Origin: Bin87 sp034423575
GTDB taxonomy: Bacteria > Chloroflexota > Dehalococcoidia > Lucifugimonadales > UBA3495
Assembly: GCA_034423575.1 (NCBI GenBank)
Contig: DAOUIF010000048.1
Span: 14,846-78,845, forward strand
Reading direction: 5' to 3'
Length of the DNA: 64,000 nucleotides
Shown piece after piece: positions 16,511-24,313 of the stretch. A program made the position numbers and the translations under genes. The notes beneath the pieces are model-generated. The model searched no databases, had not been told where the DNA came from, and saw only the letters and a program-made list of their open reading frames with translations. The number at the start of each line of letters is the position of its first letter. Position 1 is the stretch's first letter.

Positions 16511-17683
16511 ATGCCACTCAAAACCAGCGTAACCGCCGTCGCTATGACATTGCTGCTGGCATCTGTCGGCTGCACCGGCCAACCTGAAATCAGAGAAGTG
16601 GAGGTCACCCGCGAGGTGCCAGTGACGCAGGAAATCCCCGTCACGGTGGAAACGCTCAAAACAGTTGAGGTCACCCGGGAGGTTCCCGTAATGCAGGAAG
16701 TCTCCGTCACCGTGACAGTCCCTCAGACCGTCGAGGTCACCCGTGAAGTGGAAACTATCCGCACCATGGAGGTTACCCGAGAGGTGCCCGTCACCCGCAT
16801 CGTGGCGGCTACTCCGGGTCCCACACCGGAAGGAGCGCCCACCATCGTGCCCGATACGCCCACCCCGGCGCCAACCGCAACCCCGGCACCTGCCACGACA
16901 CCAGCCGCGGCCGCAACACCCACGCCGCGGTTTCTCAGCTGGGAGATGGAGCACGAACAGTCCGGCACGCTGGAACGATTCTGGTTCCGGAACACGGCCC
17001 GGGATTACTCCGTCGGAGAGCAGGTGCCAACGCTCACCTACTGGTGCAACACCCGTTCCGGCCGTGGCATGTACATCAACTGGCGCCATCCGATCACCAC
17101 CGCGTCATCGAATGTGCCCAGCAGTTCCCGCGATCCGTTCAGCGAGTACCGCGACATTCCGCTCTATGCCCTGCTGGAATATGCCGACGACATCCTGGAG
17201 TTCGTCGACGACTTGCGATTGTCCGATCGGGAGCAGCGGGAAATGGATGAAATCTGGGACCGGGTCGAAGACCGTTGGTTTGTCGGCCAGGGGACGCCGC
17301 CGGCGCTGGCTGACGAGCCGACGCCAGACGGTCTGGTCGACCATCTCGAAAACCGGACGCATCGCAGCGTAGACATTTGGCTGGAATTTTTCAGTGAAAT
17401 CATCGACCCTGACCGACGCCCACCAGGTGGTCCGCCGGGCCTGGCCACCATCACCGGCACCTGGCTCGTATTATCCGACTACACCCAGATCCACGGAGGA
17501 GCGCTGGGAGAACTGCGTCCAATCATACGGAGGCATTACGACCCGCAGTTCGATACCGGAGACACGCGGCCGGTGATGGTGGCGACGATCATCGGGCCGG
17601 GTCAGCCGACACGCACCCGGGCTGAATGGGACATCAGCGGTATCCGTCAGGTTCTGAACCACTGCGAGGCTATCCGGCGGTGA
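16511..17683 (+). CDS. Lipoprotein with VTRE repeats and Pro/Thr linker
   Basis: The ATG at 16511 (GAGGAG site) gives 390 residues. The signal peptide ends in a lipobox with Cys21 (LASVGC). Residues 26-95 are degenerate repeats of VEVTREVPVTQ type, then a Pro/Thr/Ala linker to about 140, then a roughly 250-residue domain that I do not recognise (RFLSWEMEHEQSGTL at its start). VTRE repeats followed by PT-rich linkers are typical of surface lipoproteins in Chloroflexota. It follows the HExxH protein by 173 bases on the same strand, so the pair may form one surface system carried by the element. Confidence 0.75.
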   Translation: MPLKTSVTAVAMTLLLASVGCTGQPEIREVEVTREVPVTQEIPVTVETLKTVEVTREVPVMQEVSVTVTVPQTVEVTREVETIRTMEVTREVPVTRIVAATPGPTPEGAPTIVPDTPTPAPTATPAPATTPAAAATPTPRFLSWEMEHEQSGTLERFWFRNTARDYSVGEQVPTLTYWCNTRSGRGMYINWRHPITTASSNVPSSSRDPFSEYRDIPLYALLEYADDILEFVDDLRLSDREQREMDEIWDRVEDRWFVGQGTPPALADEPTPDGLVDHLENRTHRSVDIWLEFFSEIIDPDRRPPGGPPGLATITGTWLVLSDYTQIHGGALGELRPIIRRHYDPQFDTGDTRPVMVATIIGPGQPTRTRAEWDISGIRQVLNHCEAIRR

Positions 17684-17780
17684 TGACCGTGAACACTGGG
17701 GCTACCCGTTTGCATGCGTTAGAAAAGCGTGGCTCGCCACTTTTTGCATAGGCCGGTAAATTTCAAAATGCAAATCTTTG

Positions 17781-17799
17781 CAATCTCTGCCAGAGATTG
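17781..17799. promoter_or_regulatory. Palindrome, probable toxin-antitoxin operator
   Basis: CAATCTCT-GCC-AGAGATTG is a perfect inverted repeat with eight-base arms, about 93 bases upstream of the toxin start, in an A+T-rich leader that also has a TTGACG -35-like box at 17844. HigA-type antitoxins commonly bind such palindromes to repress their own operon. Confidence 0.5.
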
Positions 17800-17891
17800 T
17801 GCAATTTCTGATGCTGACATTTCGAAATTACTAAAGATACGAATTGACGACCAGGAATTTATAAGATAATCTCCTTGCGCCGGTGCCAGCC

Positions 17892-18185
17892 ATGACCTTC
17901 GTGTTCGCCAGCAAAACCCTCGGCACACTGTATTCAGAGCCCAGATGCGATGACAGGTGGCCTCAACCTGTGATCAAAGCGTTTCGCAAACGTATGGCTC
18001 AAATCAGTGCGGCCGTGGACGAGAAAGACCTGTGGGCGCACAAGTCATTGTCCTTCAAATCGATGAAAGGTCATCAAGGCGATGTCGCTATAGCCTTAGG
18101 ATTGCAGCATTGGTTGGTTTTGCGCATCGACGACACTGGCCATGAAACCGTCGCAGTGGTCTTGTCGATCGAGGACGCCAGTTGA
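17892..18185 (+). CDS. HigB-like (RelE/ParE superfamily) toxin
   Basis: The 97-residue protein ends with the compact strand pattern KSMKGHQGDVAIALGLQHWL, LRIDDTGHETVAVVLSI typical of HigB/RelE-fold proteins, which cleave ribosome-associated mRNA. Its stop overlaps or abuts the leader of the HigA-like gene (start 18203), the usual toxin-first order of hig operons. The ATG at 17892 is preferred over GTG 17883. Base composition is lower in G+C than the flanking chromosome, consistent with acquisition by transfer. Confidence 0.65.
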   Translation: MTFVFASKTLGTLYSEPRCDDRWPQPVIKAFRKRMAQISAAVDEKDLWAHKSLSFKSMKGHQGDVAIALGLQHWLVLRIDDTGHETVAVVLSIEDAS

Positions 18186-18202
18186 GGTTATCGGAGGTTG
18201 CC

Positions 18203-19330
18203 ATGGACAACGCGTTAGCTGCGGAGGTCTTTCCGCCCGGGGATTTCCTGAAAGAGGAACTGGATGCACGGGGATGGTCACAAAGTGACCTCGCTGAGGT
18301 TCTGGGTAAATCGGAGGGGACGGTCAGTCAGTTGATGAATGGTCGAAAAGCCATAGACGCCAAAACTGCGATTGCGCTGAGCGCCGCCCTGGGCACTTCC
18401 CGAGATTACTGGATTAATTTGGAATCGGCTTACCGTCTCGCCACCACCACCGTGTCAGTGGCGGATGTGGAGCAGAGAGCCAAAATCTACGGCAAGGTTC
18501 CGGTCAAAGAAATCATCCGTCGGGGATGGATTGAGAACTCCAATAGCCTCGCCGTCTTGGAACGCAACCTGCTGGATTTTTTGAAAATCAACGCCCTCGA
18601 CGAAGAACCGCAGATCATTCCGCACGCCGCACGGAAATCAACGGCTTATGGATACGTCAGCCCTGCCCAGACAGCGTGGCTATTCCGCGCAAAACACCTT
18701 GCCATGAGGCTGGATGCAAAACCTTACACATCCTCCCGGCTTCGTACCGGGTTGGACGATCTCAAAACCCTCCTAACACACCCGGAGGAAGTCAGGAGAG
18801 TTCCTGCGGTACTCGCCGAGAGCGGCGTGCGTATGTTGATTGTTCAACCATTGAATCGTACAAAAATCGACGGCGCCTCATTCTGGCTGGACTCGAAATC
18901 CCCTGTTGTTGTCCTGTCTATGAGGTACGACAGAATAGATTACTTTTGGCACACGCTGTGGCACGAATTGGGCCACATACGGAACAAGGACGGCTTTGCG
19001 ATCGACGAAGACATCTTGTCGAATGAAGGGCAAGAGGACCAAAGGCCCGCCGTCGAACTGAGAGCCGACTCGTTCGCGGTCGCAAACCTGGTCCCTCAGG
19101 ACTCGCTGGACGACTTGGTACTCCGAGTTTCTCCGTTTTATTCGCGAAAGCGTCTGATTGGTTTCGCAGCTTTAGAAAAAGTCCATCCGGGAATTGTATT
19201 GGGGCAACTCCAACACCGAGGGGAGATCGGTTACGCCAACCACAGAGAACTGCTTGTCAAGGTGCGGCACATAATAACCTCTACCGCAATGACCGACGGG
19301 TTCGGCCAATCGTTGCCGGCCTTTACCTGA
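18203..19330 (+). CDS. HigA-type antitoxin fused to an ImmA/IrrE metallopeptidase
   Basis: The ATG at 18203 (GGAGG site) gives 375 residues. Residues 10-80 are a HigA-like XRE helix-turn-helix (GWSQSDLAEVLGKSEGTVSQ). The C-terminal half is a zincin with HELGH at 254-258 and a downstream Glu in ELRADSFA (near 285), the ImmA/IrrE arrangement. Such fusions act as repressor-antitoxins whose peptidase domain may cleave a partner or the protein itself under stress. It pairs with the HigB-like gene upstream and a 154-residue gene downstream. Confidence 0.85.
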   Translation: MDNALAAEVFPPGDFLKEELDARGWSQSDLAEVLGKSEGTVSQLMNGRKAIDAKTAIALSAALGTSRDYWINLESAYRLATTTVSVADVEQRAKIYGKVPVKEIIRRGWIENSNSLAVLERNLLDFLKINALDEEPQIIPHAARKSTAYGYVSPAQTAWLFRAKHLAMRLDAKPYTSSRLRTGLDDLKTLLTHPEEVRRVPAVLAESGVRMLIVQPLNRTKIDGASFWLDSKSPVVVLSMRYDRIDYFWHTLWHELGHIRNKDGFAIDEDILSNEGQEDQRPAVELRADSFAVANLVPQDSLDDLVLRVSPFYSRKRLIGFAALEKVHPGIVLGQLQHRGEIGYANHRELLVKVRHIITSTAMTDGFGQSLPAFT

Positions 19331-19343
19331 ACAGGAGACTTGT

Positions 19344-19808
19344 ATGCCATCCTCGTATACTGAACAGATGCAAAAAATCGTGCAGCAGTACATCGACGCG
19401 GAGGAGAAATGGCCTGCTACCGCAAGAGAAATAGCAGCTTGGGCGGTCGCCAACGGCCACTGGCAACCTCAGCCATCCGCGGTTATCAGCCAATGTGCGA
19501 CAGACATCTCCCGAGCGATGAGGGAGGAATACATCAAGGACCCGCAGGGACGAGACGTTAGAGCGAAACACGCCGCCCGACTTGAGGGGGAACAAGGTGT
19601 GCTGTGGGCCGACATGCGCACAGCTTCCCCAGAGCACATGAAGATCGCCCTACAGCAACGTCGTCGACAAATTTTCGGCGATTGCAGACAACTCAAAATG
19701 GATGCTGACAGTTACAATGAGAATCACAACTCAGGTGAACGAATCCAACTGAGTTTCGATTTCACTCGAGACCTTTTGGAATCGGAAGCTGGCGATTTGG
19801 CCGCGTGA
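19344..19808 (+). CDS. Third gene of the TA-like module, unknown function
   Basis: Thirteen bases after the HigA/ImmA-like gene and with a GGAGAC ribosome site, this encodes 154 mostly helical, charged residues (REIAAWAVANGHW near the N-terminus, QRRRQIFGDCRQLKMDADSY near 110). The N-terminal third could be a small winged-helix domain. I do not recognise the family. Close spacing suggests it is part of the same operon, perhaps a regulator or chaperone of the toxin pair. The element ends 293 bases further on with no other gene visible. Confidence 0.65.
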   Translation: MPSSYTEQMQKIVQQYIDAEEKWPATAREIAAWAVANGHWQPQPSAVISQCATDISRAMREEYIKDPQGRDVRAKHAARLEGEQGVLWADMRTASPEHMKIALQQRRRQIFGDCRQLKMDADSYNENHNSGERIQLSFDFTRDLLESEAGDLAA

Positions 19809-20085
19809 AGACCCTTTCAGAGAAGAGAAGTGCAATTGCCTCGCTCTCAGAGTAGGCTGACCTGGGACTGTCCCCAAAGTCGATTTTGAGGCAGCGAGGT
19901 GCTTCTAAAACAGACTGGTACTTTGGTGACAAAGCCGAGGTAGGGCCCTATAGCTCAGGGCCAGACCTCCCCATTCAAGCAGCGCACGAAGACGCCAAAA
20001 GTGTTACGAATGGCGTTATCTCAGGAAGGCCCTTCGGACTACCCTCTGCAAGTAGGCGGGACCCCGATTTCCGGGCACCATGCTC

Positions 20086-20101
20086 AATTTGTCAACAGAC
20101 C
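20086..20101 (-). repeat. Right terminal inverted repeat
   Basis: Read inward on the minus strand, GGTCTGTTGACAAATT. It matches the left repeat (11669-11684) at 14 of 16 positions, with an unbroken 13-base core. Confidence 0.75.
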
Positions 20102-20105
20102 CTAG
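20102..20105. repeat. Right target-site duplication CTAG
   Basis: Second copy of the CTAG found at 11665-11668. It interrupts a Leu codon context (ATC CTA G) in the minus-strand gene. Confidence 0.75.
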
Positions 20106-20783
20106 GATTCTGTCTTTAAAGCGACCCAAACCACCTGCTGACGGATTGTATGTGACCAACAACTCAGTCACGCTTTCGCAATCCTCCGCCATCGCTGCAA
20201 TCGCCCGGTTGGTAGGCAATCCGTTTATGTACGCTTGCACGTCTTGAGGCCGCAGCGCAATGGTCACTTTGGTTAGGGGGTTCATGTTCATGACTTGTGC
20301 GACCACGTCGCCGCTGGCAATTGGTTCCACACTTACGGTGGTACCAGTTGTGTTCTTTTCGCGCAAATATTTTTCGAGACGCTTTGCCGTGGTGGTGGTG
20401 TCTTGGGTTGCGATTGCAAGGGTGTACGGAGGACGGAAAACACAATGCCACGTGTCGGCTAGGCCGTGGCCTTGAGCCAGCACAAGGGGAGACGTCGTCG
20501 CCCGCACTTCGTCATCTGGGTAATTGTCGATTTTGGTGGTTATAAACCTAAATCTAACGGGATTGGTCAGGTTATCGGTCGCTGTAAAAGAACGGGTCGT
20601 TTTCCCCGCCATGTATCGGCTACCCGGGTTGGGTGGCACTGTGGCCGGTAGCTGTTGCGCTGCATTGAGCAGTGCTGCCAAATCCACCTGACGGTAGCTG
20701 CGATCGATTTGACGGCCGCCATGCAGGTGGTAAAACCTGATCGTCCGTGTAGCGGAGTTGGGGTTCGACCTTCGTTGGGTCAT
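20102..20783 (-). pseudogene. 5' half of the gene interrupted by the 8.4 kb element
   Basis: From ATG 20783 this frame encodes 227 residues to the CTAG, then runs into element sequence and stops at 20016. The intact ancestor continued at 11665 and was 332 residues long. Visible features are RTIRFYHLHGGRQIDRSYRQ near the N-terminus and a mixed alpha/beta body (VRFRFITTKIDN, TIALRPQDVQAYING). There is no signal peptide, so the protein is cytosolic. I do not recognise the family. A TGCTAACAC extended -10 lies directly before the ATG (leaderless). A truncated protein with 28 foreign residues may still be made. Confidence 0.75.
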
Positions 20784-21155
20784 GATTGTGTTAGCAGTTG
20801 CACTGGCATTGGCTAAATTGGAGCGCACTTACGTACGCCCGAACGGCTACCGATTGTAACAGTCTGTTATGGCTCGCAACAATTTTCTTATGATGTTTCG
20901 GCGGCTAGATTATCTCGGTCGAGTCATGCCGGTCTCCAGGTGAGGTCTTTGGCTCAGTCACAATTCTAGGAAGCTTTCTACGTGGGCACTCAGACATCGC
21001 GTAATCAGCAATATCGTAGTGGCTCGGTCACGCGTGGCCGTCGGAAGGCAGTCGCCGCGACTAAGGTGCGAAGTGAACAGGAATAGTCGGACATCAATTG
21101 CATTACCTGCTCATTGAGCCTCTCCACCGAAATACTCCCTGATTAGTTATCGGAG
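20784..21155. other. Intergenic region, nothing recognised
   Basis: This 372-base stretch is less G+C-rich than the flanks. It holds only a GTG-initiated minus-strand frame of about 40 codons near 21118, with no homology that I can see, and no RNA gene or clear terminator. Confidence 0.4.
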
Positions 21156-21914
21156 TCAATTCAGCAAATGCCACGCCGCCCGCAGGTACGCGATGGCGGC
21201 ATCGATGTTCAGGTGGTCTTCGGGGTCGCGAAGGCGGCCCTCGGCGTCGATGCTCACGGCGGACCATTCGGGCAGAATGGGCGACAGCAGTTCGGAGATA
21301 TTGCCGGAATGGAGACCCCCAGCAACCACCAGGCCCAGTTCCGGTGTGGCGGCGCGAACGGCCTCCAGGTACTCTGCTGACCGGGCGGCATCCAGTGGGA
21401 GACCGAGACCCTCCGAAGCGTCAACCAGCACGTCCGTAACCAGACCGGAATAGGCGGCGCAGCGGCGGGCTAGTTCAGCGGGTAGGTGGCTCACGGATTC
21501 CATGGCCTCGCGTCCGGCCTGGAATACGATGCGGGAAGGACGGCAGCGTTCCCGGTACGCGGCCAGGGCCTTGGGGTCCGGCCAAGGAGCGCCACGGGTG
21601 GCGTTGATCTGGACGCCGTGGCAATTGGGGCCGCCGACCTCGGTGGCACGGGCTAAAGCGTCCGCCAAGTCCGCACCGGGCTGCGGTCGGTAGTGGACCA
21701 GGTTCAGGCAACGGGGATCGTCGGAGAAGATTCCGGCGATCCTTTCCGGCGCCGGACAGCGGTTGGGCGCGTCGCTGGGTTCGCCGGACAGCAGGGCGTT
21801 GCTGAGCAGTACGCCGCACATCAGCAGGCGATTTGGCTCAGTCGGAACCGCCGCGAGCACGGTGTCGACCTCGCTGCGCGAGCAGAACCCGGTGATGCCG
21901 ATGTAGGGCGTCAT
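21156..21914 (-). CDS. TIM-barrel protein resembling phosphoribosylanthranilate isomerase
   Basis: The 252-residue product starts TPYIGITGFCSRSEVDTVL and ends with LGLVVAGGLHSGNISELL and SIDAEGRLRDPED, the TrpF-like pattern of beta-strand 7/8 phosphate-binding loops followed by a GxxD-type end. No other tryptophan genes are nearby, and the acidic catalytic Asp and Cys of TrpF cannot be placed with certainty, so this may be a TrpF-like paralogue with another substrate. The start could also be ATG 21938. A GAAA-loop hairpin lies just upstream. Confidence 0.65.
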   Translation of the reverse strand: MTPYIGITGFCSRSEVDTVLAAVPTEPNRLLMCGVLLSNALLSGEPSDAPNRCPAPERIAGIFSDDPRCLNLVHYRPQPGADLADALARATEVGGPNCHGVQINATRGAPWPDPKALAAYRERCRPSRIVFQAGREAMESVSHLPAELARRCAAYSGLVTDVLVDASEGLGLPLDAARSAEYLEAVRAATPELGLVVAGGLHSGNISELLSPILPEWSAVSIDAEGRLRDPEDHLNIDAAIAYLRAAWHLLN

Positions 21915-21950
21915 TGGGCGTGATCCGTGTTGATCCATCGGGGCGCCTGG

Positions 21951-21970
21951 ATTCCTGCTTTCGCAGGAAT
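21951..21970 (-). repeat. Leader hairpin with GAAA tetraloop (copy 2)
   Basis: On the minus strand ATTCCTGC-GAAA-GCAGGAAT is the same hairpin as at 10298-10317 with one compensated stem pair. It lies between the acyl-CoA ligase gene and the start of the TIM-barrel gene. Confidence 0.7.
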
Positions 21971-22000
21971 GACGGGATGATGCGGTTGTTCAAGCGGGTG

Positions 22001-23635
22001 CTAGGCGGACAAGCCCAATTGTTCCGCGGCCATCTGGCGGAGCAGGTACTTTTGCACCTTGCCGCTGGAAGTCATCGGGTAGTCGTCCATGACGACCAAA
22101 TGGCGAGGAATCTTGAAGCTGGCCATTTTGCCGCGACAGAAACCGTCCAGGTCGGCGTCGGTGATGGCCTGGCCGGCTTCGACGACCACGCAGGCGCAGG
22201 CGACCTCGGTCAGACGAGGGTCGGGCACGCCGATGACCTGCACCTTGTTGACCGCCGGGTGCTCCAGCAGGAAGGCCTCGACCTCGGTGGGATCGACATT
22301 TTCGCCGCCGACCTTGAGCATGTCCTTGTAGCGACCCATGAACCGTATGCTGCCGTCGTCGCGCATAGTGGCTACGTCGCCGGTGTGGAACCAGCCCTCA
22401 TCGTCAATTGCTTCGGCGGTGGCCTCGGGGCGCTTGTAGTAGCCCTGCATGACGGCGTAGCCGCGCACCAGCAACTCCCCGACGGTCGACGGCGGCAGGG
22501 CCTCGCCCGTCTCCGGGTCGATGACCTTGAACTCGTAGCCGGGCAACGGGTGGCCGCTTTCGACGCAGCGGTCGTCCTCGGGCGCGTCCAGGAAGGTTCG
22601 GGTGGCGCCAACGCCGACCTCGGTCATGCCCCAGGCCGACAACGAGGGACAGAGCTTCTGCTGGGTCAGGCGCGCGGTGGGTTCGCTGGAGGCCATGCCG
22701 ACAGCGAGCAGGATGGTGCGCAGGCTGCTCCTGTCTATTTTGTCGACGTCAGGGTGGTGGGTCAGGTCGAAGAAGTGGGTGTCGAACCCGTCCATCACGG
22801 TTGCCCTTTCGGATGCCAGGAGACTAAGCACCTCACCGGCATCGAACATGGTGGTTAGCACGATGCGCGCTCCGGTCACCCATGACATCAGCGGCCCCTC
22901 GTACAGACCGAAGCAGTGGAACAGCGGCAGATACATGAGGATGACATCGCGGGAGGACATGGCCATGCGGTTGGCCGCATCGGTGATGGTCCGGATGGGG
23001 TTGTGGCAGTGCATCACGCCCTTGGGGAACCCGGTCGTTCCGGACGTGTACATCAGTAAGAACGTGTCGTCCGGGCTGATGGCGGATTCGCGATGGGCCA
23101 GTTCGGTGGCGGGAACCTCGTCGGCCCCAGCCAGCATGGCATCCCAGTCGATCGTGCCAGCAGGATGATTGTCGCCCAGGACGATGACGTTGCGCAGGGC
23201 GGGGAAGGCGGAAGGACGCAATTCGCTCGCATCTCCTGTATCGACCTCCGGAGCGACCTCGCGAAGCATTTCCACGAAATCCACCGGGCCGGAGCGGTCC
23301 ATCAGGATCAGTGCGGTGGAGTCGGAATGGTTGACCAGGTACTCCATGTCGCCGGTGCGGAACCGCGTATTGATGGGCACTAACACCGCCCCGATCTTGG
23401 CGACTGCTCCGAAAAGGAAGAGCCACTCAGCGCGGTTGGGCATCCATATCGACACCTTGTCACCGGGTTGAACGCCGAGGTTGATCAACGCCCGCGCGAC
23501 CCGATCGACTTCGTCGCGAAACTCGTCGAAGGTCCACCGCCGACCCTCGTACATGAGGGCCTCGCGCCCGCCGAAACGGACGGCTGCCTCATTGAGCAGG
23601 TCTCCTATCGTTTGCTTGGGAAACCACTCGGACAT
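22001..23635 (-). CDS. Acyl-CoA synthetase / AMP-dependent ligase
   Basis: The start at 23635 gives 544 residues (GGAGGG site about 11 bases upstream). The ATP-binding signature LMYTSGTTGFPKGVMHCHN, the A5 region WGMTEVGVG, the A8 hinge GRYKDMLKVGGENVDP and the catalytic Lys near the end (SSGKVQKYLL) are all present. It would adenylate a carboxylate and transfer it to CoA, in the FadD3/FadD13-like branch with broad acyl specificity. It is a likely entry point for substrates of the acyl-CoA dehydrogenase and CoA-transferases in this window. An extension to 23746 was rejected. Confidence 0.93.
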   Translation of the reverse strand: MSEWFPKQTIGDLLNEAAVRFGGREALMYEGRRWTFDEFRDEVDRVARALINLGVQPGDKVSIWMPNRAEWLFLFGAVAKIGAVLVPINTRFRTGDMEYLVNHSDSTALILMDRSGPVDFVEMLREVAPEVDTGDASELRPSAFPALRNVIVLGDNHPAGTIDWDAMLAGADEVPATELAHRESAISPDDTFLLMYTSGTTGFPKGVMHCHNPIRTITDAANRMAMSSRDVILMYLPLFHCFGLYEGPLMSWVTGARIVLTTMFDAGEVLSLLASERATVMDGFDTHFFDLTHHPDVDKIDRSSLRTILLAVGMASSEPTARLTQQKLCPSLSAWGMTEVGVGATRTFLDAPEDDRCVESGHPLPGYEFKVIDPETGEALPPSTVGELLVRGYAVMQGYYKRPEATAEAIDDEGWFHTGDVATMRDDGSIRFMGRYKDMLKVGGENVDPTEVEAFLLEHPAVNKVQVIGVPDPRLTEVACACVVVEAGQAITDADLDGFCRGKMASFKIPRHLVVMDDYPMTSSGKVQKYLLRQMAAEQLGLSA

Positions 23636-23720
23636 TGCGATGCAACCCTCCAATGAATCAATTGATTGGGCGGAATTGTGGGGACAGGACCGTTGCCTGA
23701 TCGGAAGAGACTGGTCAGCG

Positions 23721-24272
23721 CTAGCCGAAGATTTCGTCCAGGTCAATGATCAGGCCGGGCAACAACGGTGTGGAGAGGGTGGCCCCCGGCCCATAAACGT
23801 CCACAGTCACGAACTGGCCGTTTTCCAAGCGGATAACGTCAACAGTCTGGGATTGGGGATATGCTCGCCAGTATTCCAGCACTCCGAAAAGAGCATATAG
23901 CTCCTGCTTGACGCCGCGATCGTGCTCCTCGGTTGATGGGGAGGCGATCTCGATGACCAGATCAGGCGCGCCCTGTATGTTTGTTTCGCCGATGATGTGA
24001 GATCGTGCGTTGGAGCTGAACAGGACGTCGGGCTGCAGCACGTTGGTATCGGAGAAACGGACTTCCATGGGAGCGGCAAGGAGTTCCCCCAAATGGTGCT
24101 CCTCGATAAACGGTCCCATCCGGTTGGTGAAACGCATCCCGATCCTCTGGTGCAAAGGAATAGGCGTAGGCGCCACAATCAGTTCTCCGTCGATCAATTC
24201 GTAGCGGACATCGTCGGGGGTCAGCAGGTAGTCCGCGTAGGTGTATGGACCCATGAGGGTTCGGGTAGCCAT
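23721..24272 (-). CDS. Uma2-family (DUF820) PD-(D/E)xK protein
   Basis: The 183-residue protein has the Uma2 pattern: YELIDGELIVAPTP near the N-terminus, then LQPDVLFSS and PDLVIEIASPST, the D...ExK-like core of a restriction-endonuclease fold (here E-I rather than the standard ExK spacing). The family is expanded in cyanobacteria and Chloroflexota, and its function is unknown despite the 'endonuclease' name. It sits alone between the acyl-CoA ligase and an LLM gene. Confidence 0.88.
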   Translation of the reverse strand: MATRTLMGPYTYADYLLTPDDVRYELIDGELIVAPTPIPLHQRIGMRFTNRMGPFIEEHHLGELLAAPMEVRFSDTNVLQPDVLFSSNARSHIIGETNIQGAPDLVIEIASPSTEEHDRGVKQELYALFGVLEYWRAYPQSQTVDVIRLENGQFVTVDVYGPGATLSTPLLPGLIIDLDEIFG

Positions 24273-24313
24273 AATCCGATCTCCGTGTCACTGGGTACAT
24301 CCCACAAAGTCAG

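Larger units (their letters stand above)
11669..20101. mobile_element. 8.4 kb IS5-type element with passenger genes
   Basis: The two ends are inverted repeats sharing CTGTTGACAAATT (14 of 16 terminal bases identical) and flanked by CTAG duplications. Removing the interval plus one CTAG restores an uninterrupted reading frame across the site, which is strong evidence that this is one insertion. It carries an IS5-type transposase near the left end, then a secreted HExxH protein, a VTRE-repeat lipoprotein and a three-gene toxin-antitoxin-like module. No second transposase is seen. Whether the single transposase mobilises the whole 8.4 kb, or recombination between two IS copies made it, cannot be decided here. 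Confidence 0.75.

Noticed and set aside
16600..16810. Short direct DNA repeats suggesting a CRISPR-like array
   Set aside because: They encode in-frame VTRE-type peptide repeats of varying length with no spacers, so they are protein repeats.
17719..17928. Short minus-strand ORF upstream of the HigB-like gene
   Set aside because: It overlaps the operator-containing leader, has no ribosome site and no recognisable pattern.
10899..20783. Assigning the interrupted soluble-plus-membrane pair to the known Kiwa defence system
   Set aside because: The KwaA/KwaB size pattern is similar, but no DUF4868 motif was recognised, so only an unknown pair is claimed.
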